DNA of 64,000 nt, taken from positions 1,178,001 to 1,242,000 of the forward strand of contig CP183313.1 in the NCBI GenBank assembly GCA_051414845.1. The letters are read 5' to 3'. The first letter of the stretch is position 1, and every line of letters begins with the position of its first letter. The translations under genes were made by a program, and so were the position numbers. The notes under the pieces are model-generated. The model had not been told where the DNA came from. It made no database searches and saw nothing but the letters and a program-made list of their open reading frames with translations. Shown here one piece after another: positions 35,197 through 45,777 of the stretch. Source of the DNA: Simonsiella sp051414845 (GTDB taxonomy: Bacteria > Pseudomonadota > Gammaproteobacteria > Burkholderiales > Neisseriaceae).

Positions 35197-38100
35197 TCAG
35201 GCAGCCTCCGCCATTTGCAATGCTTCTTGAATATCCACCGCCACAATACGCGATACACCCTTTTCTTGCATGGTTACGCCAATCAGTTGCTCCGCCATTT
35301 CCATCGTTAAGCGATTGTGAGAAATATACAAAAATTGCGTTTGCGCCGACATTTCTTTGACCAAGTTGCAAAAACGGCTAGTGTTCGCATCGTCCAACGG
35401 CGCGTCCACTTCGTCCAATAAACAAAATGGCGCAGGGTTTAAGCTGAATAAGGCGAACACTAAGCTCATGGCAGTTAAAGCCTTTTCGCCACCGCTTAAT
35501 AAATGAATAGTGGAATTTTTCTTACCAGGGGGGCGCGCCATAATGGATACACCTGCGGTCAGCAAATCATCGCCGACCATATGCAATTTCGCTTCGCCGC
35601 CGCCAAATAACGTTGGAAAGAAAGTTTGCACTTTTTCATTCACTAAATCAAAGGTTTCCTTAAAGCGCGTTTTGGTTTCGCCGTCAATTTGCGCAATCGC
35701 TTCTTCCAATAAATCAATGGCTGCCTGAACATCTTCGCTTTGTTGGCGATAATAGTTGTCGCGTTCTTGCGCTTCGTTTAATTCATCCAAAGCCGCCAAA
35801 TTGACTGCACCAAGTGCTTGAATTTTTTGGTTTAAACTACCGATTTCGCGCAACATCGCCGCAGGGTCGTCGTTGTCCGCTACTTGCGCTGCTAATGCGT
35901 CTAAATCTGCTTGGTTTTCCATCAGTTGCTCGTGATAACGCTTGGCATTGAGCAAGGCTTCTTGTTGTTGCAACAAAGCCTGTTGCACGGCTGCCTGAAA
36001 TTCAGGCAGCTTGTGGTTAAACTGTTGTTGTGCTTCAAATAATTTTCGTCCGTGCGCTTGAATGCGCTGCAATTCGTCTTGAGCTGCCTGAATATTCTCT
36101 TGCACGCCCAACGCCAATTCGCCCAATTCATCCAAACGCGCGCGCTGTTCTTCGTTGCCCGTGTCTTCGGCTTCACTCAAAGCCAGCTCGGTTTGGCGTT
36201 CTTGCCAATCCAATTTTTGTTGCTCCAAGCTGTCAATTTGTTGATTTAAATGGCTTAATCGCTGCTGCTGTTTGTGCAAAGCAATTTCCGCCATGCCATA
36301 TTGACGATTGGCTTCCAATTGCGCCAACTGCGCTTGTTTTAATTGCTGCTGCGCTTGATTCAGGCTGCCTGAAAGCTGTTGTTGCTGCGCATTTAAGGCG
36401 TTTGCTGACTCGGTCAAAATGGCAATATCTTGCTGCGAAGTGTCGCGATTGTGCGTTAAATCCAACACATCTGCGGCGATTTGCTGCAATTCTTGGCGAA
36501 TGTGCTCGCGGCGCAATTGTCCTTGATTGGTGCGCGCAAACAATTCATTGGCACGCTGTTGCGCTTGTTGCCATGCGTGTGCGGTATGCTTTTGCGCGGC
36601 TTGTTCATCGCGATATTGTTGTTCAAGCTGTTGAAATTGTTGGATTAAATCTTCGTATTGCGTTTGCGAGGCTTCATATTGTGGCTGCAAAACAGCTATT
36701 TGCGCTTGTAATTCGTCCACACGCGTTTTGTGTTGCAACACAGAATCGCCGCTGCTTTGCGCATAGAGCCAAACGCTGTGTTTGTCCACGCGATGACCTT
36801 CGGGTGTGAGCCATAATTGATTGTTTTGCAATTGATTTTGTTGGCTTAACGCATAATCCAAACTGGGCGCACACAACACGCCATCCAGCCAATGTTGTAA
36901 GGCTGCCTGAAACGGTTTTTCGGCTTGAATTTGATGAATCAAGGCTTGTACAGGCTGCGTTTTGCTTTTCAGGCTGCCTGAAACATTAACCCAAGCCGCA
37001 GAACCCATAGGCAGATTTCCTGCAAAATCATTGTCTTGTGGCAATAAACGCGCTTGCAAACGCTCGGCAAGCACCACGCCCAAAGCATGTTGCCATTCGT
37101 TGCTGACATTTAAGTTTTGCCACAAAACAGGTGCAGCCGCATAAGGCGTTTCTCCCCAAAAATCAAAGGTTTGCGCGCTGGCTAAAATGTGCGCCAACGC
37201 GCCATGTTCCGCTTGCGCACTCAATAATTGCTGCTGCGCCGCTTGCTGTTGCGCTTGCGCTTGATTGACTTCTTCGCGCAAAGTGTTTAATTGTTGCTCG
37301 GTGTGCAGCAGTTTGGCTTCGGCTTCATCATATTGATTTTGCAGCGTTTCTGCTGTTAATTGCGCCGTTTCCAATTCGCTGTCATTGGGCAAAGCCAGCG
37401 CGTTTTGTTCATCATGCAAACGCGCTTGGCGCGTCAATAATTGCGTTAAACTGCTGTCGCTATGTGCCGATTGCTGCTGTTTCAATGCCAATTCGCGCTT
37501 TAATCGGCTTAACTCATCTTGTTGATTTTGATAGGCTAATTGCCATTCTTGCTGCGCTTGCTCCATTTCAGGCAGCATGGCTTCGCGTTCGGCAGAAATC
37601 ATCGCCAATTCGCCCAACTCAATTTGTTTGTCTCCAATATCGGCAGCGATGAGGTCGCATTCGCTGCGCATAGTGATTTGTTCTTGATGGATTTTTTGCA
37701 ATTGCACTTGCGCGGTGGCGCGTTCGCGTTCCATGCGTTGCTGCTGCGTTTGGCGTGCGCGCAATTGTTCTTCTAAACGCGCAATTTGTTCACGCAATAA
37801 GGCATGTTCTTGATTAAGCGCGTGATTTTTTTGCTGTTGCGCTTGTTCTTGCTCACGCGTTTGGTTGATTTGTTCGCCTAAATTGTGCTGTTCTTGTTGC
37901 GCATTTTCTTGTGCGCTCAATGCCATTTCATGCGCTTGTTTTGCCGTGTCGGCCTGGCTCAAAGCCGTTTGCCATTGCGCGTAATCAAGCAAATTTTGTT
38001 TGCTGCCCAACTCGTTTTGCATGGCGCGATAACGCTCCGCCGTTGCCGCTTGCTTGTTCAATTTTTCCACTTGGCGCGCCAATTCGCTTTGCAAATCGGC

Positions 38101-38682
38101 TAAACGCTGCAAATGTTCGCACGCGTCTTTTAGGCGCAACTCGGTTTCGCGGCGGCGTTCTTTATATTTGGACACGCCCGCCGCTTCTTCAATATAAGCG
38201 CGCAATTCTTCGGGCCGCGCTTCAATTATGCGCGAAATCATGCCCTGTTCAATCACGGCATAACCACGCGCGCCCACGCCTGTACCCAAAAACAAATCAG
38301 TAATATCGCGACGGCGCACGGCTTGATTGTTGATGAAATAAGATGAATCGCCTTGGCGCGTCAGCTGGCGTTTGATGGACACTTCCGCGTATTGCCCCCA
38401 CGCGCCTTGTAAACTGTGGTCGCTGTTGTCAAACACCAATTCCACGCTCGCACGCGGCGCAGGACGACGCGTTGCCGCGCCATTGAAAATCACGTCTTGC
38501 ATACTTTCGCCGCGCAACTGTTTCGCCGACGCTTCGCCCAGCACCCAGCGCACTGCGTCAATCACATTGGATTTGCCGCAGCCGTTTGGCCCAATCACGG
38601 CAACCAGTTGCCCAGGGACGTGAATGGTGGTCGGGTCGGTAAACGATTTGAAACCTGCTAATTTAATTTGAGTTAAGCGCAT
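35197..38682 (-). CDS. smc: Chromosome segregation protein SMC
   Basis: SMC (1161 aa) condenses and segregates the chromosome. N-terminal ATPase half with GPNGCGKS at 31-38 and the Q-loop; a Gln/Ala/Glu-rich coiled coil about 170-500; a hinge (about 500-640, with VLAERLQARLLP); a second coiled coil; and a C-terminal half with the signature LLSGGEKALTA, FCLLDEVDAPLDD and SHN. The start at 38682 gives MRLTQIKLAGFKSF, the usual SMC N-terminus; an upstream ATG lies in a DUS. A DUS supplies the terminal A-A-stop. Several other DUS copies are translated in the coils and hinge. Confidence 0.96.
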   Translation of the reverse strand: MRLTQIKLAGFKSFTDPTTIHVPGQLVAVIGPNGCGKSNVIDAVRWVLGEASAKQLRGESMQDVIFNGAATRRPAPRASVELVFDNSDHSLQGAWGQYAEVSIKRQLTRQGDSSYFINNQAVRRRDITDLFLGTGVGARGYAVIEQGMISRIIEARPEELRAYIEEAAGVSKYKERRRETELRLKDACEHLQRLADLQSELARQVEKLNKQAATAERYRAMQNELGSKQNLLDYAQWQTALSQADTAKQAHEMALSAQENAQQEQHNLGEQINQTREQEQAQQQKNHALNQEHALLREQIARLEEQLRARQTQQQRMERERATAQVQLQKIHQEQITMRSECDLIAADIGDKQIELGELAMISAEREAMLPEMEQAQQEWQLAYQNQQDELSRLKRELALKQQQSAHSDSSLTQLLTRQARLHDEQNALALPNDSELETAQLTAETLQNQYDEAEAKLLHTEQQLNTLREEVNQAQAQQQAAQQQLLSAQAEHGALAHILASAQTFDFWGETPYAAAPVLWQNLNVSNEWQHALGVVLAERLQARLLPQDNDFAGNLPMGSAAWVNVSGSLKSKTQPVQALIHQIQAEKPFQAALQHWLDGVLCAPSLDYALSQQNQLQNNQLWLTPEGHRVDKHSVWLYAQSSGDSVLQHKTRVDELQAQIAVLQPQYEASQTQYEDLIQQFQQLEQQYRDEQAAQKHTAHAWQQAQQRANELFARTNQGQLRREHIRQELQQIAADVLDLTHNRDTSQQDIAILTESANALNAQQQQLSGSLNQAQQQLKQAQLAQLEANRQYGMAEIALHKQQQRLSHLNQQIDSLEQQKLDWQERQTELALSEAEDTGNEEQRARLDELGELALGVQENIQAAQDELQRIQAHGRKLFEAQQQFNHKLPEFQAAVQQALLQQQEALLNAKRYHEQLMENQADLDALAAQVADNDDPAAMLREIGSLNQKIQALGAVNLAALDELNEAQERDNYYRQQSEDVQAAIDLLEEAIAQIDGETKTRFKETFDLVNEKVQTFFPTLFGGGEAKLHMVGDDLLTAGVSIMARPPGKKNSTIHLLSGGEKALTAMSLVFALFSLNPAPFCLLDEVDAPLDDANTSRFCNLVKEMSAQTQFLYISHNRLTMEMAEQLIGVTMQEKGVSRIVAVDIQEALQMAEAA

Positions 38683-38731
38683 AAGGCTGCCTGAAAACAA
38701 GACGCGAAAAGGGCGGAATTATAAAGGAAAA

Positions 38732-39418
38732 CTACTTTGGATTGTAGGCTGCCTGAAAACGTTGCAACAAAGGTTGCGCAAACGGTGTCCACCATACGCC
38801 CCCTATGCCGCTGTTTTTGAGCTTTTGATTGCTCCATGTGTTGCAGGTGTAAAACAGGCTGTATCGTCCGTGCGCTTCGTAGAATGCGTCGTTGTCTTGA
38901 TAATGCGCGCCTTGAATAACGACGCTGCTGTGTGCATTTCGTTGGAAATCTTGCGCGATATTTTGGGCTAATCGTTGATATTGAGCTTGGCTGATTTGGA
39001 TTTTGACCACGCGTTCGTTTTCGACGATTTGCGGATAAAAAATTACGTGTAACGCTGTTTGGTTGAAACCGCTGATGGCGCGAATGGCGGTGCTGGCGGT
39101 TAAGTCGCGCCAACGTGGGGTGTTGAGATAAAAGCCTTTGTCGCCCCAGCCGATGGCGATGTAACGCGCATTGCTGCTGCCGCTTGGGGTGTCACTTGGG
39201 TTGGCATAATCTAGCCAGTTGAATGTGGGGTTTTGAAGCGGCATAACGATATCGGTGTGTACGCCGTTGTTCATGAGATAGATGTCTATGCTTGGCTCGG
39301 AAATGGTTTCTGATTCAATGTGTTGCTGTCCTAAAATCCATGCCGTTAGCCCATAAAATAAGATGATGGCGATGAAACCAAGTGTGATTTTGCCCAAGCA
39401 TTTGAGTATGCGTTTCAT
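38732..39418 (-). CDS. TIGR02117/DUF2459-like membrane-anchored protein
   Basis: A 228 aa protein with one N-terminal membrane segment (about 8-28) and a globular periplasmic part. The pattern NNGVHTDIVMPLQ near 50, IGWGDKGFYLNTP near 88, and CNTWSNQKLKNSGI near 200 matches the TIGR02117/DUF2459 family. Its conserved His and Cys suggest a papain-like fold, but no activity is established. The ATG at 39418 is preferred; a 70-codon extension upstream reads through a DUS and the divergent intergenic region. Confidence 0.8.
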   Translation of the reverse strand: MKRILKCLGKITLGFIAIILFYGLTAWILGQQHIESETISEPSIDIYLMNNGVHTDIVMPLQNPTFNWLDYANPSDTPSGSSNARYIAIGWGDKGFYLNTPRWRDLTASTAIRAISGFNQTALHVIFYPQIVENERVVKIQISQAQYQRLAQNIAQDFQRNAHSSVVIQGAHYQDNDAFYEAHGRYSLFYTCNTWSNQKLKNSGIGGVWWTPFAQPLLQRFQAAYNPK

Positions 39419-39539
39419 GTTTTTAACCTTGAATAAACGTTTCAGGCTGCCTGAAAACTTTGCGCCATCATATAGAATTGTTAGCCAAGAAAAAAGGGCG
39501 GATAGTGAATCCGCCCTACTTTTGCGTGTTAGCGCAACA

Positions 39540-40232
<693 letters not shown>

Positions 40233-40278
40233 TCCTTGAAAATGTGTACAAAAGAAAGGCGCGCATTAAACGCTATAT

Positions 40279-40685
40279 TCAGATAAAGCGCAAGCGAATA
40301 TGGTCGTATAGCCAATTAAAGAAAAATGCGTACACCATCACAGCAAGAGTCATGCCCATATCCGCCAAAAACGCCTGCCACCAACTCAACTGCAAAATAT
40401 AAGCCACCACAGGCAGCATAAATATCAATAAAAATGCTTCAAAAGCAACGGTATGAAACACGCGAAACCATGCGCCGCGCGCTTCGCGTTTACCCGTAAA
40501 ATCTTGTCAAACATCCAATTAAATAAAAAATTCAAACACATTGCCATCGCCGCCAATACGCAAGCGACCGTAAACGCTGTGCCATTATCGGTATCATGGC
40601 TTATCCATTTGACTACCAACGCGCCCACTAGCAATGCACCTAATTCAAATAATACTGCGTGTAAAATGCGTTCTTTGTTTTTCAT
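40279..40685 (-). pseudogene. PACE (bacterial transmembrane pair) efflux transporter, frameshifted
   Basis: Two overlapping frames together make one PACE/DUF2061 protein. The first (40685 down to about 40500) gives ERILHAVLFELGALLVGALV and FNWMFDKI. The second (about 40500 to 40279) continues KREARGAWFRVFHTVAFEAF, then ADMGMTLAVMVYAF and the ending FNWLYDHI. The join falls at the A4 run at 40498-40501 (T4 on the coding strand). One extra base would restore a protein of about 135 aa, the normal size. PACE pumps export biocides such as chlorhexidine and polyamines. A real mutation, phase variation and a sequencing error cannot be told apart here. Confidence 0.8.
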
Positions 40686-41156
40686 AAAAAGAGATTTCCA
40701 TCATTTAACGATACATAATCTAGCGATTTTCAGGCTGCCTGAAACTTTTGCGAAATTTTGCAGGCTAAATCCTTTGCAAAACCCTGAAAATTTCAAATTT
40801 GCCATCATTCCCGTGTAGATGGGAATTCAACTTTGATTTTAAGTTTCTATTTTTTATCACATGATTGTAAATATGAACGATGGATTCCCTCCTGCGCGGG
40901 AATGACGAAGCTGCTAGTTTCAGGCTGCCTGAAAGGGTTTTGTAAAGTTTTCAGGCAGCCTGAAAATTCCTAGGTCGGATACTTGTATCCGAAAATTTTA
41001 AAATAAAAACAGATATTTGCTAGAATAAAAAAATGTCAGATTCAAGAATCCGACCTACCCATTTCAGGCTGCTAAAATATTTTCAAAAAGTTTCAGGCTG
41101 CCTGAAAACAGATTTCTCCATTTTCAGGCAGCCTGAAATCATTGATTAATCAACAA
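40686..41156. other. Intergenic repeat-rich region
   Basis: 471 bases holding several DUS copies (40730-40742, 40918-40932, 40950-40965, 41093-41107, 41123-41138) and a short TTTGCAAAACCCTGAAA piece resembling the IS5-type ends. A dRS3-like pair lies at 40807-40903, and an inverted GTCGGAT/ATCCGAC pair brackets AT-rich sequence at 40973-41058. No coding potential seen. Confidence 0.75.
40807..40903. mobile_element. dRS3-like inverted-repeat element (97 bp)
   Basis: ATTCCCGTGTAGATGGGAAT (40807-40826) and ATTCCCTCCTGCGCGGGAAT (40884-40903) bracket an AT-rich spacer similar in layout to the 18364-18459 copy. Confidence 0.7.
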
Positions 41157-42677
41157 TTATTTAATGCGCATATCGCCCGTTTCCACAAAGCGTTGGTGCC
41201 AAGAAAGAGCTTCCATCAACAAATGTGGCGTGTGCAAACCGCCTGCTTTTTCGGCGCGGTCGTAGTAATCGCGCAGCATGTCGCGGTAGTCTGGGTGGGC
41301 GCAATTATTGATGATTAACTGGGCACGTTGGCGTGGTGATTTGCCGCGCAAATCTGCCATGCCTTGCTCGGTTACGATGAACATCACGTCGTGTTCAGTG
41401 TGGTCATGGTGCGAAACCATCGGCACAATACAAGAAATCGCGCCATCTTTCGCCACCGAAGGCGACACGAAGAACGAGAAGAACGAATTACGCGTAAAGT
41501 CGCCCGAACCGCCAATGCCGTTCATCATTTTGGTACCCATTACATGAGTTGAGTTCACGTTGCCGTAAATATCCGCCTCAATCATCGCGTTCATGCCGAT
41601 GACACCCAAGCGGCGAATCACTTCTGGATTATTGGTAAATTCCATTGGGCGCAAAATCAATTTATCGCGCAAGAAATCGATGTTATCATTAAAGCGTTGT
41701 AACGCATCTGGGCTGAACGACAATGCCGTCGCCGACGCATTTTTCATTTTGCCTGCCAAAATCAAATCCAACATGCCGTCTTGCAACACTTCGGTGTAGC
41801 CTGTCAAATCGTCAAATGGCGCATCGAGCAAACCAGCCATCACGGCATTTGCCACGTTGCCCACGCCCGATTGCAATGGCAACAAGTTTTTCGGCAAACG
41901 CCCTGCTTTCACTTCTTGCGAGAAAAAGTCAATAATTTGCGCAGCGATGGCTTTTGAATTGGCATCAGGTTCGGCAAATTTGCTGTTGCGGTCGCCCGCG
42001 TCGGTCAAGACGATGGCAACAATTTTGTTCAAATCACATTCCAAATACGGCACGCCAATGCGGTCAAATGGCGCAACGATGTTAATTGGTTTGCGGTGCG
42101 GTGGTACGCCGATGTCGAATTGAATATCGTGCATGCCTTCTAATTTAATATTTTGACCGCTATTTACTTCAATAATCACTTTTTTCGCGGCTTTTAACGC
42201 TTCATTGGCATGACCAATACCCATCGCAGGAATCAATTTACCATCTTCGGTGATGCTGCTCACTTCCACAATTGCCAAATCAAATTCGCCATAAAAACCT
42301 TGGCGCATTTGTTGTTCAACATGCGATAAGTGCATGTCTTGATAGGCGATATTGCCTGCGTTGATGTTGTTGCGCAAGGTTGGGTCAGATTGGAACGGAT
42401 TGCGGAAATGCACTGCGTTTGCCGCTGCCAACACGCCGTCGCATTCAGGCGCGGTTGATGCGCCCGTTACCATACCAATCGAAAACGGACGAGCTTCGCC
42501 ATGTTCGGCTTTGGCTTTTTCCGCGATGGCGGTAGGCAAGGCTTTGGGATAGCCTGCACCTGTAAAACCTGTGATGGCAACATTCATGCCATTTTGTACA
42601 AACTCAGCGGCTTGTTCGGCGGTCATGATTTTTTCACGCAAACCTGCGTGGCGAATACGTTCAGCAGCTTGTGTCAT
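41157..42677 (-). CDS. Acetyl-CoA hydrolase / succinate CoA-transferase family protein
   Basis: A 506 aa member of the acetyl-CoA hydrolase/transferase family (Ach1/ScpC/AarC type). It transfers CoA between acetate or propionate and succinate, or hydrolyses acetyl-CoA. Recognisable parts are GFTGAGYPKALP near 36, GASTAPECDG, LPLQSGVGNVANAV, MNGIGGSGDFTRN near 400, and VTEQGMADLRGKSPRQRA near 450. The start at 42677 has an excellent AGGAG ribosome site; a longer frame begins in a DUS. A succinyl-CoA:acetate role in a modified citric acid cycle is plausible but not shown. Confidence 0.9.
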   Translation of the reverse strand: MTQAAERIRHAGLREKIMTAEQAAEFVQNGMNVAITGFTGAGYPKALPTAIAEKAKAEHGEARPFSIGMVTGASTAPECDGVLAAANAVHFRNPFQSDPTLRNNINAGNIAYQDMHLSHVEQQMRQGFYGEFDLAIVEVSSITEDGKLIPAMGIGHANEALKAAKKVIIEVNSGQNIKLEGMHDIQFDIGVPPHRKPINIVAPFDRIGVPYLECDLNKIVAIVLTDAGDRNSKFAEPDANSKAIAAQIIDFFSQEVKAGRLPKNLLPLQSGVGNVANAVMAGLLDAPFDDLTGYTEVLQDGMLDLILAGKMKNASATALSFSPDALQRFNDNIDFLRDKLILRPMEFTNNPEVIRRLGVIGMNAMIEADIYGNVNSTHVMGTKMMNGIGGSGDFTRNSFFSFFVSPSVAKDGAISCIVPMVSHHDHTEHDVMFIVTEQGMADLRGKSPRQRAQLIINNCAHPDYRDMLRDYYDRAEKAGGLHTPHLLMEALSWHQRFVETGDMRIK

Positions 42678-42892
42678 TTGATTCTCCTGTTGATGATAAA
42701 GGCTGCCTGAAAAGTAGTGTGTTGCAGCTCGGCAGCGAGTGTGTAATATAGCGTAAAGATTTTGCGCTTTCAAGTAATGAACATTTTCAGGCAGCCTGAA
42801 AATGAGCTAAACCATTCATTTTTCTTAGTTTTCAAAATTAGCAATTCAAAAAAACTAATGGCAGCTATTGCGTTTTCAGGCAGCCTGAAAAA

Positions 42893-43735
42893 TTAAACCC
42901 ACTTCAACGCCGACCATACTTGAAATGCATCTACCGTTTCTTTCACATCATGCACACGAATAATTTTTGCTCCTTGTTCTGCCGCAAACAAAGCCGCGGC
43001 AACGCTGCCTGAAACGCGCTCTGTCGGTTCATCACGCTGCAACAATTCGCCAATCATGCGTTTGCGCGACACACCAATAAATAGTGGCAAATCGTGGCTA
43101 CTATGCAACTCGGATAAATTTTGCATCAGCGCAATATTGTGCGCCAAAGTCTTACCAAAACCAAAACCAGGGTCAAGCGTAATGCGTTCACGCGCAATAT
43201 TGTGTGCCAAACACACATCGGCACGCGCCTGTAAATAACGCGCCACTTCGCCGACTACATTGCCATAATCAGGGCTGTCTTGCATATTTTCAGGCAGCCC
43301 TTGCATGTGCATCAAGCAAATGCCTGTGTTTTGTTGTTGCGCCAACAATTCTACCGCGCCTTTATCTTCTAGCCCTTGCACATCGTTGATAATGTCCGCC
43401 CAACCCGCGTCCAACGCGCGCGCCATAATCTCCGCGCGGCGCGTGTCCAAGCTAATCGGAATATTCCATGTTGCCACTTCTTGCAACACAGGCGCAACGC
43501 GTTGCCACTCCTCATCAATGGAAACAAACGCCGCATTCGGGCGCGTCGATTCGCCGCCAATATCCAAAATATCCGCCCCATCGCGCAGCAAACTTTCCGC
43601 GTGTTCCAGCGCGCTTTTCAGGCTGCCTGAATAGTGTCCGCCATCGGAAAATGAATCGGGGGTTACATTTACAATCCCCATAATTTGTGGCGCAGTTAAA
43701 TCAATTTGAAAACGGGTGGTTTGCCAGTAGTTCAT
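42893..43735 (-). CDS. folP: Dihydropteroate synthase
   Basis: FolP (280 aa) joins p-aminobenzoate and hydroxymethyl-dihydropterin pyrophosphate in folate synthesis and is the sulfonamide target. IMGIVNVTPDSFSDGG, DIGGESTRPNA, LDPGFGFGK and GVSRKRMIGELL are present. A DUS is translated near residue 36 (YSGSLKS), in a loop where homologues vary. Terminator-like DUS copies lie on each side. Confidence 0.96.
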   Translation of the reverse strand: MNYWQTTRFQIDLTAPQIMGIVNVTPDSFSDGGHYSGSLKSALEHAESLLRDGADILDIGGESTRPNAAFVSIDEEWQRVAPVLQEVATWNIPISLDTRRAEIMARALDAGWADIINDVQGLEDKGAVELLAQQQNTGICLMHMQGLPENMQDSPDYGNVVGEVARYLQARADVCLAHNIARERITLDPGFGFGKTLAHNIALMQNLSELHSSHDLPLFIGVSRKRMIGELLQRDEPTERVSGSVAAALFAAEQGAKIIRVHDVKETVDAFQVWSALKWV

Positions 43736-43782
43736 GTTTTGTCCTTTATTAAATGTTTCAGGCTGCCTGAAATCTACACTAA

Positions 43783-43812
43783 AAGGCTGCCTGAAACCTT
43801 TCAGGCAGCCTT
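43783..43812 (-). terminator. DUS hairpin terminator after the TPR gene
   Basis: AAGGCTGCCTGAAA and TTTCAGGCAGCCTT form a 14-bp stem with a 2-base loop, directly after the TPR gene stop and before folP. Confidence 0.6.
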
Positions 43813-43818
43813 ATCTCT

Positions 43819-45612
43819 TTAAAACTTCACGCCATAACGCTGCAAAGTTTCTAATAAAATCGGGTGTTTTTTGTCTTTTTGCCAACCCTCTTGCCACACT
43901 TTTTTTGCGTCTTCTTGGCGGTTTAACAACCAATACACTTCGCCTAAATGCGCGGCAACTTCAACCGCTGGGTCTTTTTGATAGGCAAATTCCAAATACG
44001 GCAGCGCGCTTTGGTTATCGCCTTTTTTGTGGTACGCCCAGCCTAAACTATCATTGATTTCTGCGCTTTCCGAGTCTTTCTGGTAGGCTGCCTGAATCAA
44101 TTGAAATGCTTCGTCCACATATTGGGGCGATGCCAAAAGCATGGTGTAGCCCAGCGCATTCATACCTGTTGCGCTATCGGGATTAAATGCCACAAATTCG
44201 CGCAAATCGGCAATCGCTTTTTCAGGCTGCTGCAATTTATCGGCGTACAACAAGCCGCGTTGATACAAGATTTGGCTCAAGGTTTCGCCTTTTTCTTCGC
44301 TATCGGGCATGACACGCGCGCGTTTGAGTGCCGTCGTCAAGCTGGCAATTGCTTGATTGGGCGTTTGACTTTGCGTTTGCGCATACAATTTAATGCGTTG
44401 CACGTCGCGCTGATTAAAAATCAGGCTGCTTTCTTTGGACATTTTTTCGGCTTGTACCACATATTTCAAAGCTTCCGACCATTTGCGCTGATTGCTTGCC
44501 AAGTTTGCCAACAACACAGCTTTATCCAAAGCAAATTCAGGCGCGTCCACGCGATTGGCCCAGTTTTTTGCCTCATCATAGCGTTTTAATTCCATCAAAC
44601 GCGTTGCCGCAATCAAAGCCGCACGCGATTTTTGGTCTTGCGTGCCACTTTGGTAGGCTTTTTCCAAATACGACAACATGCCCGCATGATTATCCAAACG
44701 GCTTGCCAACAAGGCTGCCTGAATGTACAAAGGCGCGTCGGGATTTTCGCCCAGCAAATGATTCATTACTTGCTGCGCTTCATCGTATTTGCCAGCCTGA
44801 ATCAACGCGCCCACTTGCAATTTTCGCCAAGCTTCTGGTAGATTTGCGCTATTTTGTTCAAAAAAACGATTAAATAAAGCAGGATTATTTTGCGCCAACA
44901 CTTCCAACGTTACTTGACTTTGTGGTGTTAATTCCTTATCCAAAGTTGCCAAACGCTGCAAAGCCGCCAACGCGCGATGCTCATTTTTCGCCGCGCTGCT
45001 GTATAAAACATCGGCAATGCTTGCCTCTGCCAATTCAGGATACGCCACCGCCGCTTCATGCACTGTGCCCGCGCCTTTTTGTATCAAATCCTCATGCACC
45101 AAACTCATCTGCGACAATTGCAAAAATAAGCGGCGACGTTGCAATTCATTGGCCTCTTGCAACACAGGTTTCACTTCAGGCATAGAAACAGTGCCATCGC
45201 CTAAAGCCAAAGCACGCGTTAACGCCATACGACGCTGCGCTGGGCTGGGACTAGGCTCAATCTTGCGCCACTCTTGGTACACATATTCCGCCACCGCATA
45301 AGAGCGCGCATTAATCGCCAACTCCATTGCACGCTCGGCAACGTCAGGGTCTTTCGTTTCGCGCAAAGTTGCCACATAAAACGCCATCGCCATATCCAAA
45401 TCACCTTGCTGCAACGCCATTTCTGCGCCCAATAGCGACACCACATTTTGCGTGCGCTCCATAATTGCCGCACGACGCATTTTCTCCGCCGCCAACTCCG
45501 CTTCTGACCATTCAAAGCGTTTAGCAGGCTGATAAATTTTTGCTTCTTTCGCATACAGACTGCCTGAAAATATTGCCAAACACACCGCTAAAACCGTTTT
45601 ACGCCATAACAT
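43819..45612 (-). CDS. Secreted tetratricopeptide-repeat protein
   Basis: A 597 aa protein with a signal peptide (about 1-21, whose end FSGSLYA is encoded by a near-DUS) and many helical TPR-like repeats. Recognisable repeats include GDLDMAMAFYVATLRE, PEKAIADLREFVAFNPDSA, NALGYTMLL, INDSLGWAYHKKGD and ALPYLEFAYQKDP in the C-terminal third. A similar TPR protein is common in Neisseriaceae; its function is not known to me. TPRs usually mediate protein contacts in envelope assembly. Confidence 0.88.
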   Translation of the reverse strand: MLWRKTVLAVCLAIFSGSLYAKEAKIYQPAKRFEWSEAELAAEKMRRAAIMERTQNVVSLLGAEMALQQGDLDMAMAFYVATLRETKDPDVAERAMELAINARSYAVAEYVYQEWRKIEPSPSPAQRRMALTRALALGDGTVSMPEVKPVLQEANELQRRRLFLQLSQMSLVHEDLIQKGAGTVHEAAVAYPELAEASIADVLYSSAAKNEHRALAALQRLATLDKELTPQSQVTLEVLAQNNPALFNRFFEQNSANLPEAWRKLQVGALIQAGKYDEAQQVMNHLLGENPDAPLYIQAALLASRLDNHAGMLSYLEKAYQSGTQDQKSRAALIAATRLMELKRYDEAKNWANRVDAPEFALDKAVLLANLASNQRKWSEALKYVVQAEKMSKESSLIFNQRDVQRIKLYAQTQSQTPNQAIASLTTALKRARVMPDSEEKGETLSQILYQRGLLYADKLQQPEKAIADLREFVAFNPDSATGMNALGYTMLLASPQYVDEAFQLIQAAYQKDSESAEINDSLGWAYHKKGDNQSALPYLEFAYQKDPAVEVAAHLGEVYWLLNRQEDAKKVWQEGWQKDKKHPILLETLQRYGVKF

Positions 45613-45631
45613 TATTTATTCCTTATATAAG

Positions 45632-45737
45632 TATAGTCGTTTCAAATTAACACGGACCAGGCAATAACGAGAGCCGTGTACGCCTAGTACATAAGGGCGT
45701 TAGCAACGCTGTACTATTTTTATTTGAAACGACTATA
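45632..45737. mobile_element. Correia-like element, short form (106 bp)
   Basis: The ends TATAGTCGTTTCAAATTAA and TTTGAAACGACTATA are inverted repeats. The interior GCCGTGTACGCCTAGTACATAA matches the other copies. It sits just upstream of the TPR gene's start, where it may affect its promoter. Confidence 0.85.
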
Positions 45738-45777
45738 GTGAATTCAATTTAAACCAGTACAGCGTTGCCGCGTTCAT

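Noticed and set aside
36030..36809. 259-codon plus-strand frame within smc
   Set aside because: Antisense shadow of the Gln/Ala-rich SMC coiled coil, with no recognisable protein features.
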